This document shows, piece after piece, positions 54,248 through 64,000 of a DNA stretch of 64,000 nt. Each line of letters starts with the position of its first letter. The first letter of the stretch is position 1. The position numbers and the translations under genes were made by a program. Under the pieces are notes generated by a model that was not told the origin of the DNA, did not search any database, and saw nothing but the letters and a program-made list of their open reading frames with translations. The stretch comes from Streptococcus australis (GTDB taxonomy: Bacteria; Bacillota; Bacilli; Lactobacillales; Streptococcaceae), in assembly GCF_015553625.1 (NCBI RefSeq), contig NZ_JADNGY010000003.1, positions 124,001 to 188,000 of the forward strand, read 5' to 3'.

Positions 54248-56869
54248 ATGACAAAATGGATTTATTCCTTCGAAGAAGGAAGCGCAAATGACAAAGATCT
54301 CCTAGGTGGAAAAGGGGCCAATCTGGCAGAGATGAGCCATTTGGGACTACCAGTTCCTCCTGGATTTACCATCACTACTAAAAGTTGTATCCAGTACCTC
54401 GATCATCCTGACTTCTTTGATTCCTCTTTAAAAGAGGAAGTTTTGAAAGCGGTTGCCCAATTGGAAGAAAAAACGGGTAAGTCCTTTAGAGGAGAAGATC
54501 CTCACTTACTCTTAGTCTCTGTCCGGAGCGGAGCTAAATTTTCTATGCCTGGGATGATGGATACCATTCTCAATCTTGGTCTCAATGATCAACGGACTCA
54601 ATTACTGGCCAAAGAAACCAATCTTGATTTCGCCTACAACTGCTATCGCCGTCTACTCCAGATGTTTGCTGATGTAGTCTATGGCATCGATAAGGGACTT
54701 TTTGATGAGCAACTAGCTACATTTGAACAAAAACAGAATAAAAAGGTCCATGATTTTGACCTGGATCAGCAACAAGAATTGATCCAGCGCTATAAAGATC
54801 TCTACGCCAAACACAAGAAGCAATTTCCTGAGAATCCTAATGAGCAACTCTTTGCTGCCATCCAAGCAGTCTTTAAATCCTGGAATAACAACCGGGCTAG
54901 AATTTACCGGGAGCTTCATCAGATCCCTCATGATTTAGGAACAGCTGTCAATGTTCAAGCCATGGTCTTCGGAAATAGTGATCAAACCAGCGGAACAGGG
55001 GTCTGCTTCACTAGAAATCCTGCAACTGGTGAGGCGGAACTTTTTGGTGAATTTTTGCTGAATGCTCAAGGGGAAGATGTCGTCGCTGGTATCCGTACGC
55101 CTGAGCCGATTGCAGCCTTAAAAGAGATCCAACCAGAAACCTATCAGGCTTTCAGAGACTACGCCAAGATCCTTGAAAACCACTATAAGGATATGCAGGA
55201 TATTGAATTTACCATTGAGAAAGGCAAGCTCTACATCCTACAAACCCGAAATGGAAAACGGACAGCCAAGGCTTCGTTAAAGATTGCCCTAGATATGGTA
55301 GACCAAGGTCTGATTAGCAAGGAAGAAGCTCTCCTCAGAGTCTCTCCTGCTTCCATCAGTCAACTGATTCATCCAGTCTTTGAGGAAACTGCTTTAGAGA
55401 AAGCACCTTTCTTAGCTCAGGGCCTACCAGCCAGCCCAGGTGCAGCTACCGGCCAAATTGTCTTTACTGCTGACCGAGCTAAAGAAATCCATCAAGAAGG
55501 GAAAAAAGTCATCCTTGTTCGACAAGAAACTTCTCCAGAAGACATTGAAGGGATGATTGTCAGTCAAGCCATTGTCACCAGCCAAGGGGGAATGACTTCT
55601 CACGCTGCTGTTGTAGCTCGCGGGATGGGAACTTGCTGTGTCGCTGGTTGTGGAGAGTTGACCATTAGCGAAGAGAACAAAACCCTTTCCTGTGGCAGTC
55701 TAGTCCTAAGGGAGGGAGATCTGATCTCCGTCGACGGCTATTCTGGCCGCATTTATCGTGGCGAACTTCCAACTGTTCTAGTAGAAAATAACCAAGACCT
55801 CCAGCGCTTGCTTGCTTGGGCAGATGAAGTCGCCATCCTTCAAGTTCGAGCCAATGCAGAAACCGTCAAAGACTTGACAACAGCAATGAACTTTGGGGCC
55901 AAAGGCGTTGGGCTAGCCCGTACGGAACACATGTTTTTTGGACAAGAACGGATTCTCGAAATGCGTCGCCTCATCTTAGCGGATTCCGAAGAAGAAACAA
56001 AAGAAGCCCTCAATAGGCTCCTAGACTTCCAAGAAAAAGATTTCTTCCAAATGTTTCAAACCGTCCAAGATAAACCAATGATTGTCCGCCTGCTCGATCC
56101 ACCCATGCATGAATTCCTACCTAGGGATTCCCAAGAAATTGCATTATTAGCAAGCAAACTAAAAAAATCTCCTGAAAAACTTGCCGACCGCATCGAAGGT
56201 CTGCAGGAAAGTAATCCGATGTTGGGACACCGGGGTTGCCGTCTCGGCATAACTAAGCCGGAAATCTACAAGATGCAGACGGAAGCTATTTTTAGAAGTG
56301 CCATCAAATTGCATCACCAAGGTCAAACGATCAAGCCGGAAATCATGGTTCCTTTAATTGCTGATCAAAAAGAATTCGAATGCATCAAAGAGTATCTCGT
56401 TCAACATATTAAACATCTTTTCGAGCAGTATGGGCAGGAGCCATTCCCTTATGAAATTGGTACTATGATTGAACTGCCCCGCGCCTGCCTAACTGCTGAT
56501 AAACTAGCTCAAGAAGCCGATTTCTTCAGCTTTGGAACCAATGACTTGACTCAAATGACCTATGGCTTCTCTCGTGATGATATTGGAAAATTCATTGGCC
56601 AGTACAAGGATAAGGATATTCTTTCTTTCGACCCTTTCCAAAAAATTGATAAGGATGGCGTCGGTGAATTAATGAGAATTGCTATCAGCAAGGCTCGTCA
56701 GGTAAAACCAAACCTCGCCATCGGTATCTGTGGAGAAGTTGGCGGAGATCCTTCTTCAATTTCCTTCTTCCAAGACATTCAAGTAACTTACGTTTCCTGC
56801 TCTCCTTACCGAGTTCCTGCTGCTAGACTAGCCGTCGCTCAAGCAGCACTCCAAGAAGGTCAGAATTAA
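54248..56869 (+). CDS. ppdK: pyruvate, phosphate dikinase
   Basis: This 873-residue enzyme makes PEP from pyruvate, ATP and Pi. It has an N-terminal ATP-grasp domain (KDLLGGKGANLAEM, SVRSGAKFSMPGMMDT), the swivelling His domain with SQGGMTSHAAVVARGMGTCC (catalytic His) and the TIM barrel with RTEHMFFG, GHRGCRLG and CGEVGGDPSS. The start at 54248 follows GGAGGCTTAT. Its regulator is divergent. It is absent from S. pneumoniae as I recall but known in S. sanguinis. Confidence 0.96.
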   Translation: MTKWIYSFEEGSANDKDLLGGKGANLAEMSHLGLPVPPGFTITTKSCIQYLDHPDFFDSSLKEEVLKAVAQLEEKTGKSFRGEDPHLLLVSVRSGAKFSMPGMMDTILNLGLNDQRTQLLAKETNLDFAYNCYRRLLQMFADVVYGIDKGLFDEQLATFEQKQNKKVHDFDLDQQQELIQRYKDLYAKHKKQFPENPNEQLFAAIQAVFKSWNNNRARIYRELHQIPHDLGTAVNVQAMVFGNSDQTSGTGVCFTRNPATGEAELFGEFLLNAQGEDVVAGIRTPEPIAALKEIQPETYQAFRDYAKILENHYKDMQDIEFTIEKGKLYILQTRNGKRTAKASLKIALDMVDQGLISKEEALLRVSPASISQLIHPVFEETALEKAPFLAQGLPASPGAATGQIVFTADRAKEIHQEGKKVILVRQETSPEDIEGMIVSQAIVTSQGGMTSHAAVVARGMGTCCVAGCGELTISEENKTLSCGSLVLREGDLISVDGYSGRIYRGELPTVLVENNQDLQRLLAWADEVAILQVRANAETVKDLTTAMNFGAKGVGLARTEHMFFGQERILEMRRLILADSEEETKEALNRLLDFQEKDFFQMFQTVQDKPMIVRLLDPPMHEFLPRDSQEIALLASKLKKSPEKLADRIEGLQESNPMLGHRGCRLGITKPEIYKMQTEAIFRSAIKLHHQGQTIKPEIMVPLIADQKEFECIKEYLVQHIKHLFEQYGQEPFPYEIGTMIELPRACLTADKLAQEADFFSFGTNDLTQMTYGFSRDDIGKFIGQYKDKDILSFDPFQKIDKDGVGELMRIAISKARQVKPNLAIGICGEVGGDPSSISFFQDIQVTYVSCSPYRVPAARLAVAQAALQEGQN

Positions 56870-56885
56870 GTCCCCCTTACATTCG

Positions 56886-56938
56886 AAAAGCACCCTTAAA
56901 GCTAGACTAGTGCATCTACCTTCAAGGGTGCTATTTTC
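56886..56938. terminator. bidirectional terminator between ppdK and thiI
   Basis: AGCACCCTT/AAGGGTGCT with A/T flanks between convergent ppdK and thiI. Confidence 0.8.
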
Positions 56939-56996
56939 TTTATCAAATTCTTGTCAGTGGTCAGAGCTCTTAGTGAGAACCGATCACCGTCATCTT

Positions 56997-58217
56997 TTAC
57001 AACAAATCCTCAATCAGCTCATCGACTTCATCCGCTTCAGCTTGAGGAGTGATCTCTGTAATCATGATTCCAGCAACTGCTCGTTCGACCAAAGCTTCCA
57101 CGTCCATGCGCTCCTCATATTGCTCCGCATTTTTGAGTTTTGGATTGGTCTTTGGACGGTCCGGCGCAAAGATGGTACAGCAATCTTCGAAAGGCTGGAT
57201 AGAGATTTCAAAGGTATCGATGGCTTGGGCGATATCGATAATCTCCAACTTATCCATGGTCACCACTGGACGGATAACTGGGGTATTGGTCACGGCGTTG
57301 ATGGCCTGCATACTCTCTAGCGTTTGACTAGCTACCTGACCGAGGCTTTCCCCATTGATGATGACTAGGCCCCCACGGATTTGACGGATACGATCTGTAA
57401 TCCGCATCATAAAGCGACGGGTCAAGGTCATAAGGTAAGCTTCAGGTGCCTTAGCTTTAATCTCTTCTTGGATTTCTGTAAAAGGCACTTCGATAAACTG
57501 GATATTGCCCCCAAACTTGGTTAATTTACGAGTTAAATCGTGGGCTTTTTTAAGAGCTCCCGGACTGGTATAAGGTGGGCTAGCAAAGTGGACCGCTTCA
57601 ATGTCCACGCCTCGCTTCAAGGCTAGATAACCAGCTACTGGAGAGTCAATCCCACCAGATAGCATGAGCATGCCTTTTCCAGAAGTTCCAACTGGCAAAC
57701 CACCCGCTCCCTTAATGGTTTCATAAGAGATATAGGCTGCTTCTTCCCGGATTTCTACTTGGAGGTTGATATCCGGTTTTTTCATTTGAGCTTGAATACT
57801 TGGAATAGCTTCAAAGACAGCTCCACCCAAGGTTTGGTTGAGTTCTCGGCTATCCAGTTCAAAAGAATGGTCACTCCGCTTGCTGGAAATCTTGAAGGTC
57901 ATCCCTTCCTTGTAAATCTCCTGCATGATTTCTTGAACGGCTGCTATGAGAGCAGGCACAGATTTTTCAATCTTATAGACTGGAGAAAAATTTTGAATCC
58001 CGAAGACCTGTTTGAGGGATTCAGCTACCGGTTCATAATCCGTTCCATTTAGATAAGCATGCGCCCGGTCCCGATCGGCTGTCACTTTGACAGCTGGATA
58101 AATGGACAAGACATCTGAAATATTATTTCGCAATTTGTTAATGAAGCGCATCCGGTTCTTTCCTTTAGTAGAAAGCTCCCCATAGCGGATCATAATTTCT
58201 GAATAAGTTAATGGCAT
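56997..58217 (-). CDS. thiI: tRNA 4-thiouridine synthase ThiI
   Basis: This 406-residue protein has an N-terminal ferredoxin-like and THUMP domain (about 1-165), then the PP-loop domain with [18 protein letters not shown]. It adenylates U8 of tRNA for thiolation. The rhodanese domain of the E. coli form is absent, so sulfur must come through the adjacent cysteine desulfurase. 21 bp after that gene; AAGGAAATAACT precedes the start. Confidence 0.96.
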   Translation of the reverse strand: MPLTYSEIMIRYGELSTKGKNRMRFINKLRNNISDVLSIYPAVKVTADRDRAHAYLNGTDYEPVAESLKQVFGIQNFSPVYKIEKSVPALIAAVQEIMQEIYKEGMTFKISSKRSDHSFELDSRELNQTLGGAVFEAIPSIQAQMKKPDINLQVEIREEAAYISYETIKGAGGLPVGTSGKGMLMLSGGIDSPVAGYLALKRGVDIEAVHFASPPYTSPGALKKAHDLTRKLTKFGGNIQFIEVPFTEIQEEIKAKAPEAYLMTLTRRFMMRITDRIRQIRGGLVIINGESLGQVASQTLESMQAINAVTNTPVIRPVVTMDKLEIIDIAQAIDTFEISIQPFEDCCTIFAPDRPKTNPKLKNAEQYEERMDVEALVERAVAGIMITEITPQAEADEVDELIEDLL

Positions 58218-58238
58218 AGTTATTTCCTTTTCTTTTCC

Positions 58239-59381
58239 TTAACGCACCTTTCGTGTCTTTTCATAGATCAGCTTGAACTTGGTCAAAAATTGCTCGACCT
58301 GACTCATATCATTTTCGAGATCGAGACTGAGACGGACAGCTGTTTGTGCCAGAGCCTTGTCGACTCCCATAGCAATCAGGGTTCCAGCAGGTTTCCCAGC
58401 CTTGGAAGAGCAGGCAGAGGTTGTCGAAATATAAATCTCATACTCCTCAAAAGCATGGACGATGACTTCTCCTCGCACTCCTTTGATGCCGAAAGTCAAG
58501 ATATGAGGCGCAAATCCTTCATCTCCAGAGAAGATAGTCACATCTGGATAATGGGCTAGTTCTTCACGGATGACTTCTTTCAACTGATGGCATTTGCGTT
58601 CAAAGTCCTCTTGACGCTCCATCGCCAAGCGCAAGGCCTTGGCTGTCGCCGCAATCCCAGCTAAGTTCTCAGTCGTCGAACGAAGGTCCTTTTCTTGTCC
58701 TCCACCAGTTAAGAGAGGGCTAATCTTTTTTCCTTCTTTAAGGTAGAGAAAGCCTACCCCACGAAGTCCATGGAACTTATGACTGGAGAAGGTCGCTAGA
58801 TCCACCCGTTCTGGTAGGTAGAGAGCGGTTGGAATCTTAGCTAGTGCCTGAACCCCATCGACATGGAAGGTGATGGTCGGACGATCTGCTAGTAGATCCG
58901 CAATGGCTTGAATAGGCTGGATAGAACCCACTTCATTGTTGACGGCCATGATCGAAACAAGGGTTGTATCCGGGCGCAAAAGTTTTTCCAGCTCTTCCAC
59001 TTGGACAAAGCCATGCGCATCAATAGGAGCAATATCCACCTCAAATCCCTGACCTTGTAGCCAGAGAGCTGATTCCTTCACAGCTGGGTGCTCAATAGCT
59101 GAGACAATCATGTGCTTCCCGTAAGGAGCTTTTTCAAAAGCAACTCCCTTGATAGCCCAGTTGTCCCCTTCTGTCCCACCCGAGGTAAAAAAGATTTCTT
59201 CTGCTTTCTTGCCTAGGAGGGAAGCAATCTGCTTGCGAGATGCCTCCAAGATCCGAGTCGCTTGACTTCCCAAGTTGTGCAAGCTAGATGGATTTCCCCA
59301 TATTTTGCTTGCGACTTCCGTGTAGGTAGCCAAGGCCTCTGGATAAGGTTTGGTTGTTGCTGAATTATCAAAGTAAATCAT
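58239..59381 (-). CDS. cysteine desulfurase (NifS/IscS-like)
   Basis: This 380-residue PLP enzyme has IYFDNSATTKPYP, TSGGTEGDNWAI, the PLP Lys in FSSHKFHGLRGVGF and the catalytic Cys in STTSACSSKAG. It supplies persulfide, most likely to ThiI, as the pair is adjacent in Firmicutes. The start at 59381 follows GGAGAGAG; an upstream ATG at 59402 is less likely. Confidence 0.93.
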   Translation of the reverse strand: MIYFDNSATTKPYPEALATYTEVASKIWGNPSSLHNLGSQATRILEASRKQIASLLGKKAEEIFFTSGGTEGDNWAIKGVAFEKAPYGKHMIVSAIEHPAVKESALWLQGQGFEVDIAPIDAHGFVQVEELEKLLRPDTTLVSIMAVNNEVGSIQPIQAIADLLADRPTITFHVDGVQALAKIPTALYLPERVDLATFSSHKFHGLRGVGFLYLKEGKKISPLLTGGGQEKDLRSTTENLAGIAATAKALRLAMERQEDFERKCHQLKEVIREELAHYPDVTIFSGDEGFAPHILTFGIKGVRGEVIVHAFEEYEIYISTTSACSSKAGKPAGTLIAMGVDKALAQTAVRLSLDLENDMSQVEQFLTKFKLIYEKTRKVR

Positions 59382-59621
59382 CTTCCACTCTCTCCTAGTC
59401 AATTTTCAATCATCTTATTGTAACATTTATAGGTTGGAGGGACAAGGATTTGGCAGGCTTCATTTTGTTCCTAGTTTCAGACAGAAAACTTGTAAATTTC
59501 TCAAAATAGCTTATGATGAAGATGGAGTGTTTTGTGAAACGCTTACAAAACTAAGTTCTGGCTTTTAAAACATTTGTTCAACCACTAAACTGATCCCGAA
59601 AGATGATAAAAGGAGACAAAC

Positions 59622-60185
59622 ATGAAACGACCAATCTATCTTTCTATTGTCCTAGCTGGAAGTCTTGCTCTTGGAGGATTGCTCACTGTCCTACCACCAC
59701 TTCCATTTGCACTTCCCTCTGCCCAACTAGCCTGTCACGGTAAAGGACAGTGTGATCTACAACAGCCCTTAGATAAACCGCCATACTTTAGGGAAGATGA
59801 AGGTAGCCTCCGTGAAATGACCCTTACCCAAGCAATCCCAGGAGAATCTGATAGCCACATCGAATTCAAATGCTTGGTCGAATACAATGGATGGTTCCGT
59901 CGCATCATCCGCGTGAAAGATGTAAGAGTAATTTCAAAGACCAAGGAATTCAAGGGAAGGATCGACTACTCTATCCCAGACCCCAACAAGATAGAGATTC
60001 AGGCAAATGGCCAGTTTATCACTCCTAATGATGCCTCTAGTTTTAGTAACCATCAAATCACCAGCCAGCCTAGTAAAACAAACCAACCAATTTCACTCTC
60101 TGAAAAAGGAGAGGCAAACTTTGCATCATCCTCTGAAGCAAGCGAGTCACAAAGTGTCCAGTTTGAAAGCAATTTGAAATTTTAA
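59622..60185 (+). CDS. secreted or membrane-anchored protein, unrecognised
   Basis: This 187-residue protein has an N-terminal signal-like segment (IYLSIVLAGSLALGGLLTVLP) and two Cys in LACHGKGQCDLQQ that could form a disulfide. The outside domain ends in a Ser/Gln-rich tail. Family unknown. A promoter TTGTAA-16-TATGAT lies near 59491-59518. AAAGGAGACAAAC precedes the start. Could be a competence-irrelevant envelope protein; nothing more can be said. Confidence 0.65.
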   Translation: MKRPIYLSIVLAGSLALGGLLTVLPPLPFALPSAQLACHGKGQCDLQQPLDKPPYFREDEGSLREMTLTQAIPGESDSHIEFKCLVEYNGWFRRIIRVKDVRVISKTKEFKGRIDYSIPDPNKIEIQANGQFITPNDASSFSNHQITSQPSKTNQPISLSEKGEANFASSSEASESQSVQFESNLKF

Positions 60186-60205
60186 AAATCTCTTTCATTT
60201 CTTTT

Positions 60206-60285
60206 TAGACATTTTCATAAAAATAACGTATAATGACTAAAGTGTTCACTTTAAAGAACAAAAAAATGAAATGAAATGAAATGAA
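60206..60285 (+). promoter_or_regulatory. promoter, palindrome and ATGAA pentamer repeat
   Basis: TAGACA (60206-60211), 17 bp, TATAAT (60229-60234). A 16-nt palindrome TAAAGTGTTCACTTTA (60238-60253) covers the start point and may be an operator. Four ATGAA pentamers (60266-60285) lie just before the binding site. Confidence 0.5.
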
Positions 60286-60298
60286 AAGGAAAGAGATT

Positions 60299-60697
60299 AT
60301 GTCACAATACTCACGAAAAGAAAAACACCAAGACAGCAACAGACCATCTAGAAGCGAAAAAGTGAAACAGAGCCTTTCTTTGTTTCAGATGATTGTCGCA
60401 ACGATTGCCAGTCTCCTCGGGATTATCGTTACTTCATTTACTATTTACAGTATCATGAAACCAACTTCTAAGACTGATGAGAAAAAAGATAGCTCTACTA
60501 GCGTTGTTGTTGTCCATGAAAAGGATGGATCTGCTACTGATTCAAGTGCTACAGGAACGGATACCAGTGCTAGCAGTAGCCAAGCATCCGAAGCAAGCTC
60601 TGAACAAACTGATTCATCACAGGTAGAAACCAGTGCCAGTGAAGCTCCTGCAGACACAACACCTTCTGCTACGGATACCGAATCATCTGCTAATTGA
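60299..60697 (+). CDS. small membrane protein, DUF6556-like
   Basis: This 132-residue protein has a basic cytoplasmic start (SQYSRKEKHQDSNRPSRSEK), one span (QMIVATIASLLGIIVTSFTI) and a Ser/Thr/Asp/Glu/Ala-rich outside tail. It resembles the streptococcal DUF6556 family as I remember it; function unknown. AAGGAAAGAGATT precedes the start at 60299; an in-frame ATG at 60281 ends the pentamer repeat. Confidence 0.6.
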   Translation: MSQYSRKEKHQDSNRPSRSEKVKQSLSLFQMIVATIASLLGIIVTSFTIYSIMKPTSKTDEKKDSSTSVVVVHEKDGSATDSSATGTDTSASSSQASEASSEQTDSSQVETSASEAPADTTPSATDTESSAN

Positions 60698-60880
60698 GAG
60701 TGGGACAGAAATCAATAATTCGTTAGAATTCGATTTCGTCGTCCCACCTCCGCACAGTTGAGTAGGGCTATAAAAGCTGATGAAATCAGCGTAGTAGAGC
60801 CCACTCAACCACTGCGTCTTGCTCGACAATCCAAAGACAATTGAGAGGCTAGGACTTTTGTCCCAGCCTCGTTTCTATAA
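60698..60880 (+). repeat. composite three-hairpin intergenic element
   Basis: Three nested hairpins follow the DUF6556-like gene: GTGGGAC/GTCCCAC; GTTGAGT...ACTCAAC around an inner GCTGAT/ATCAGC; and GAGGCTAGGAC/GTCCCAGCCTC. Similar GTGGGACAGAAATC elements are, as I recall, scattered through S. sanguinis-type genomes. The last hairpin could terminate the plus-strand gene. It is unrelated to the four-copy family. Confidence 0.6.
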
Positions 60881-60883
60881 TAG

Positions 60884-60928
60884 AAAAGCCTCAGTCGACC
60901 AGAAATCCTGATCACCAGAGGCTTATTT

Positions 60929-60930
<2 letters not shown>
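60884..60930 (-). terminator. rmlB terminator
   Basis: AAGCCTC...GAGGCTT arms with TTTTC on the minus strand directly after the rmlB stop. Confidence 0.65.
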
Positions 60931-61993
<1,063 letters not shown>

Positions 61994-62027
61994 TTACTTT
62001 TGATTGTTCCTTAAATCAATTTTTTTA

Positions 62028-62208
62028 GCTTTCCTTAGGTGAGTACGGACGTCATGGAACTTCTGCGAAGTTCCATGACTAAGTTTTGAGCCCCTTCGCT
62101 CTTTAATTTCCGGGCTCAGGCTAAAACAGTTCCCTGAACTGTTTTACTCTCAAAACTTCCGAGCACCTGAAACACAATGGTTCAGGTGCTTTTCTCACGG
62201 CGGAAAGC
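62028..62208 (-). repeat. structured intergenic element, copy 4, inside the rml operon
   Basis: This 181-nt copy lies on the transcribed strand between rmlC and rmlB. Outer stem GCTTTCCGCCGTGAG ... CTCACCTAAGGAAAGC, hairpin 1 AGCACCTGAA/TTCAGGTGCT (compensated), central domain as in copies 1 and 2 (AAAACAGTTC/GAACTGTTTT), and hairpin 4 with an extended perfect stem (GTCATGGAACTTC/GAAGTTCCATGAC). The remaining gap sequence is AT-rich. Confidence 0.85.
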
Positions 62209-62291
62209 TAAGCATATAGCTCTCTTTGCTCGTTTATAGCAAAGCTAAAAACTAAATAATGATTTTCTTAATTGTTTTAGGAGCTATATTC

Positions 62292-62885
62292 TTACAAATC
62301 TTCTGCTTTTAGGGGTTTGACGTCTTTGAGCAATGGGTGGTTCTTATCTGCTTCTGAGACTTCTGCTTCTTCCAAGTTTTCCCATTGGATGTCTAGGCTT
62401 GGGTCTGCGTAGTTGACAAAAGCGTATTTTGGTTTGAGTTCCAATGCCCAGTAGTCATTGACTAAATAGCTATAGGCTACTTTATCAGATAGCACTTGGA
62501 AACCATTGGCTACGCCACGAGGGACAAAGATTCCTTTAGAGGCATCAATCACAGTTTGGTAGGTATTCCCAAAAGTCTCACCTTCACGAAGGTCTACCCA
62601 CGTTCCGAGAACCTTTCCTTCATCCGCTACAGAGATGTACTTGTCCCAAGGTTCTGCATGCAAGCCACGCAAAACGTGTTTGCGTGAGAAAGACACATTG
62701 TTTTGCAACTTGCCTTCCGCAAAAAAGCTTTCAGGGAATCCAAGAGGAAGCATCTTCTCTTTTTGGAAGTTTTCTTTAAACCAGCCACGGTTGTCCCCAT
62801 GGACTGGAATATCAAACTCCATCAAACCTGGGATAGCTTCGATTTTACGGGCTGCTAATTCTTTTCCGAAAAATTGTTCTGTCAT
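62292..62885 (-). CDS. rmlC: dTDP-4-dehydrorhamnose 3,5-epimerase
   Basis: This 197-residue cupin epimerase has HGDNRGWFKENFQ, NNVSFSRKHVLRGLHAE (catalytic His) and IFVPRGVANGFQVLSD. It is the third step of rhamnose synthesis. The start codon overlaps the rmlA stop (TAATG). rmlD is not in the window. Confidence 0.96.
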   Translation of the reverse strand: MTEQFFGKELAARKIEAIPGLMEFDIPVHGDNRGWFKENFQKEKMLPLGFPESFFAEGKLQNNVSFSRKHVLRGLHAEPWDKYISVADEGKVLGTWVDLREGETFGNTYQTVIDASKGIFVPRGVANGFQVLSDKVAYSYLVNDYWALELKPKYAFVNYADPSLDIQWENLEEAEVSEADKNHPLLKDVKPLKAEDL

Positions 62886-63754
62886 TAAGCTTCTCCAATC
62901 AAACGGAGCAAGTATTGTCCGTATTCGTTTTTCTTCAGCGGTTGCGCCAATTCATAGACTTGCTCTTTAGTGATATAGCCCATACGATAGGCAATTTCCT
63001 CAAGGTTGGCTACTTGAACATTTTGCAAGCGTTGAACCGTCTCGATATATTGAGAAGCTTGTAAGAGACTTTCATGAGTCCCTGTATCCAACCAAGCAAA
63101 GCCACGGCCCATGAGCTCCACAGAGAGATCTCCACGCTCTAAATATGCTTTATTGACATCTGTGATTTCGAGTTCTCCACGAGGACTTGGTTTAATGTTT
63201 TTGGCAATCTCTACGACATCATTGTCATAGAAGTAAAGCCCAGTCACTGCAAAATTCGATTTTGGATGTTCTGGTTTTTCTTCGATTGAGACGGCATTCA
63301 TGTCCGCATCAAACTCTACCACACCAAAACGTTCTGGATCTTTGACTTGGTAACCAAAGACAGTCGCGCCTTTTTCTTTGGCTTCCGCCCGTTGCAACAT
63401 CTTGGTTAAGCCATTTCCGTGGAAGATATTATCTCCAAGTACGAGGGCAACATGATCATCACCAATAAATTCTTCTCCAATGATGAAAGCTTGCGCCAAG
63501 CCATCTGGACTTGGTTGCTCTGCATAAGAGAGGGAAATTCCTAGTTCAGAACCATCTCCAAGAAGCTCTTCAAAACGAGGAAGATCCTGCGGAGTTGAGA
63601 TGATCAGGATATCTTTGATCCCTGCCAACATAAGGGTTGACAGTGGATAGTAGATCATTGGTTTGTCATAAATGGGCATCAACTGTTTGGAAGCGGCACG
63701 GGTCAAAGGATACAAACGAGTCCCCGAACCACCAGCTAAAATAATACCTTTCAT
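62885..63754 (-). CDS. rmlA: glucose-1-phosphate thymidylyltransferase
   Basis: This is a 289-residue nucleotidyltransferase, [33 protein letters not shown], with LGDNIFHG and [20 protein letters not shown]. It makes dTDP-glucose from dTTP and glucose-1-phosphate, the first step of rhamnose synthesis. It heads the operon; a TATAAA/TAAAAT-type -10 region lies near 63790-63810. Confidence 0.97.
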   Translation of the reverse strand: MKGIILAGGSGTRLYPLTRAASKQLMPIYDKPMIYYPLSTLMLAGIKDILIISTPQDLPRFEELLGDGSELGISLSYAEQPSPDGLAQAFIIGEEFIGDDHVALVLGDNIFHGNGLTKMLQRAEAKEKGATVFGYQVKDPERFGVVEFDADMNAVSIEEKPEHPKSNFAVTGLYFYDNDVVEIAKNIKPSPRGELEITDVNKAYLERGDLSVELMGRGFAWLDTGTHESLLQASQYIETVQRLQNVQVANLEEIAYRMGYITKEQVYELAQPLKKNEYGQYLLRLIGEA

Positions 63755-63803
63755 AATGTTAGGCCTTTCTACGTAGTCATTACCCTTATTTTATCATGTT
63801 TAT

Positions 63804-63843
63804 ATAAAAAAGTCACCTTGCATTTGTGTTGCAAGGTGATGAC
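63804..63843 (-). terminator. terminator of the ZIP transporter gene
   Basis: TCACCTTGCA/TGCAAGGTGA with loop ACACAAA and six T on the minus strand, 4 nt after the ZIP stop. Confidence 0.88.
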
Positions 63844-63846
63844 ACT

Positions 63847-64000
63847 TTATCCCAAAGCTACGTCTAGGATCATCATAATGACAAAGCCAACCATGAGACC
63901 GAGGGTCGCAACATCTGTGTTGCCATTCGTCTGTGAGTCTGGGATCAACTCTTCGACCACTACAAAGATCATAGCGCCTGCTGCAAAAGAGAGGGCATAT
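63847..64000 (-). CDS. ZIP-family metal transporter, C-terminal fragment
   Basis: The last 50 codons of a gene that continues beyond the right edge. [20 protein letters not shown] is the conserved ZIP helix (with the metal-binding Glu pair EE), and a final span [18 protein letters not shown] ends the protein. It imports divalent metal such as zinc. Confidence 0.85.
   Translation of the reverse strand, partial: YALSFAAGAMIFVVVEELIPDSQTNGNTDVATLGLMVGFVIMMILDVALG

Noticed and set aside
59535..59551. cre-like GTGAAACGCTTACA before the secreted-protein gene
   Set aside because: The two half-sites are one base too close and the last positions do not fit; too weak to call.

Overview
The window is chromosomal DNA from an oral, viridans-type Streptococcus. 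Evidence for this is the moderate-to-low G+C, the streptococcal gene blocks (rpiA-deoB-punA-deoD, rplS/chorismate mutase/flavodoxin/pde2/rpmE2, LysR-lspA-rluD-proBAC, rpmA-prp-rplU, thiI with a cysteine desulfurase, rmlACB) and strong AGGAGG-type ribosome binding sites. A gluconeogenic fbp/ppdK cassette recalls S. sanguinis and its relatives. Species was not determined.

Layout. 1-8.6 kb: a LysR regulator (CpsY/MtaR type), then on the minus strand a nucleoside salvage cluster (rpiA, deoB, DUF1697, punA, a ClC channel, deoD) ending in an orphan HEPN-like protein and a sirtuin. 8.8-15.2 kb: mnmE, a PrsW-type protease, then an AT-rich island with a PHP-plus-SMC-like ATPase (TrlF type), the C-terminal remnant of a type III restriction subunit, and a membrane-protein gene broken by two in-frame stops. 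15.4-21.7 kb: tRNA-Arg(CCT), rplS, a fluoride-type CLC antiporter, chorismate mutase, flavodoxin, a c-di-AMP phosphodiesterase, a Pro/Gln-repeat membrane protein, L31B and a VanY-type carboxypeptidase. 21.7-31.2 kb: two membrane proteins sharing an unusual N-terminal motif, then housekeeping enzymes (rhodanese, YbaK-type deacylase, UDG-like protein, PepV, nitroreductase, phosphoesterase). 31.2-41.1 kb: uvrC, two CPBP proteases, several unrecognised membrane proteins, a HAD phosphatase, acyl-ACP thioesterase and hemW. 41.2-42.9 kb: an ABC-F gene behind a three-codon leader ORF and an attenuator. 43.2-50.3 kb: proline biosynthesis, lspA/rluD/LysR and rpmA-prp-rplU. 50.6-56.9 kb: fbp, a PPDK regulatory protein and a CcpN-like repressor, divergent from ppdK. 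57-64 kb: thiI and cysteine desulfurase, two small envelope proteins, rmlACB (dTDP-rhamnose) and the end of a ZIP transporter.

The most interesting non-coding signal is a family of four intergenic elements (about 130-181 nt; near 35.9, 43.0, 49.0 and 62.0 kb). They fold into the same multi-hairpin structure with compensatory base changes, so they look like a structured RNA family. The other strong regulatory signals are the ABC-F attenuator, a roughly 270-nt structured leader before deoD, and near-consensus CcpN operators in the fbp/ppdK divergent promoter.

Together the genes cover nucleoside and pentose salvage, proline, rhamnose and tRNA-thiolation metabolism, ribosomal protein maturation (Prp cutting L27), fluoride resistance, a pyruvate-to-hexose bypass, and one probable defence locus. 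All family assignments come from reading motifs and from memory of the families; no search was run.
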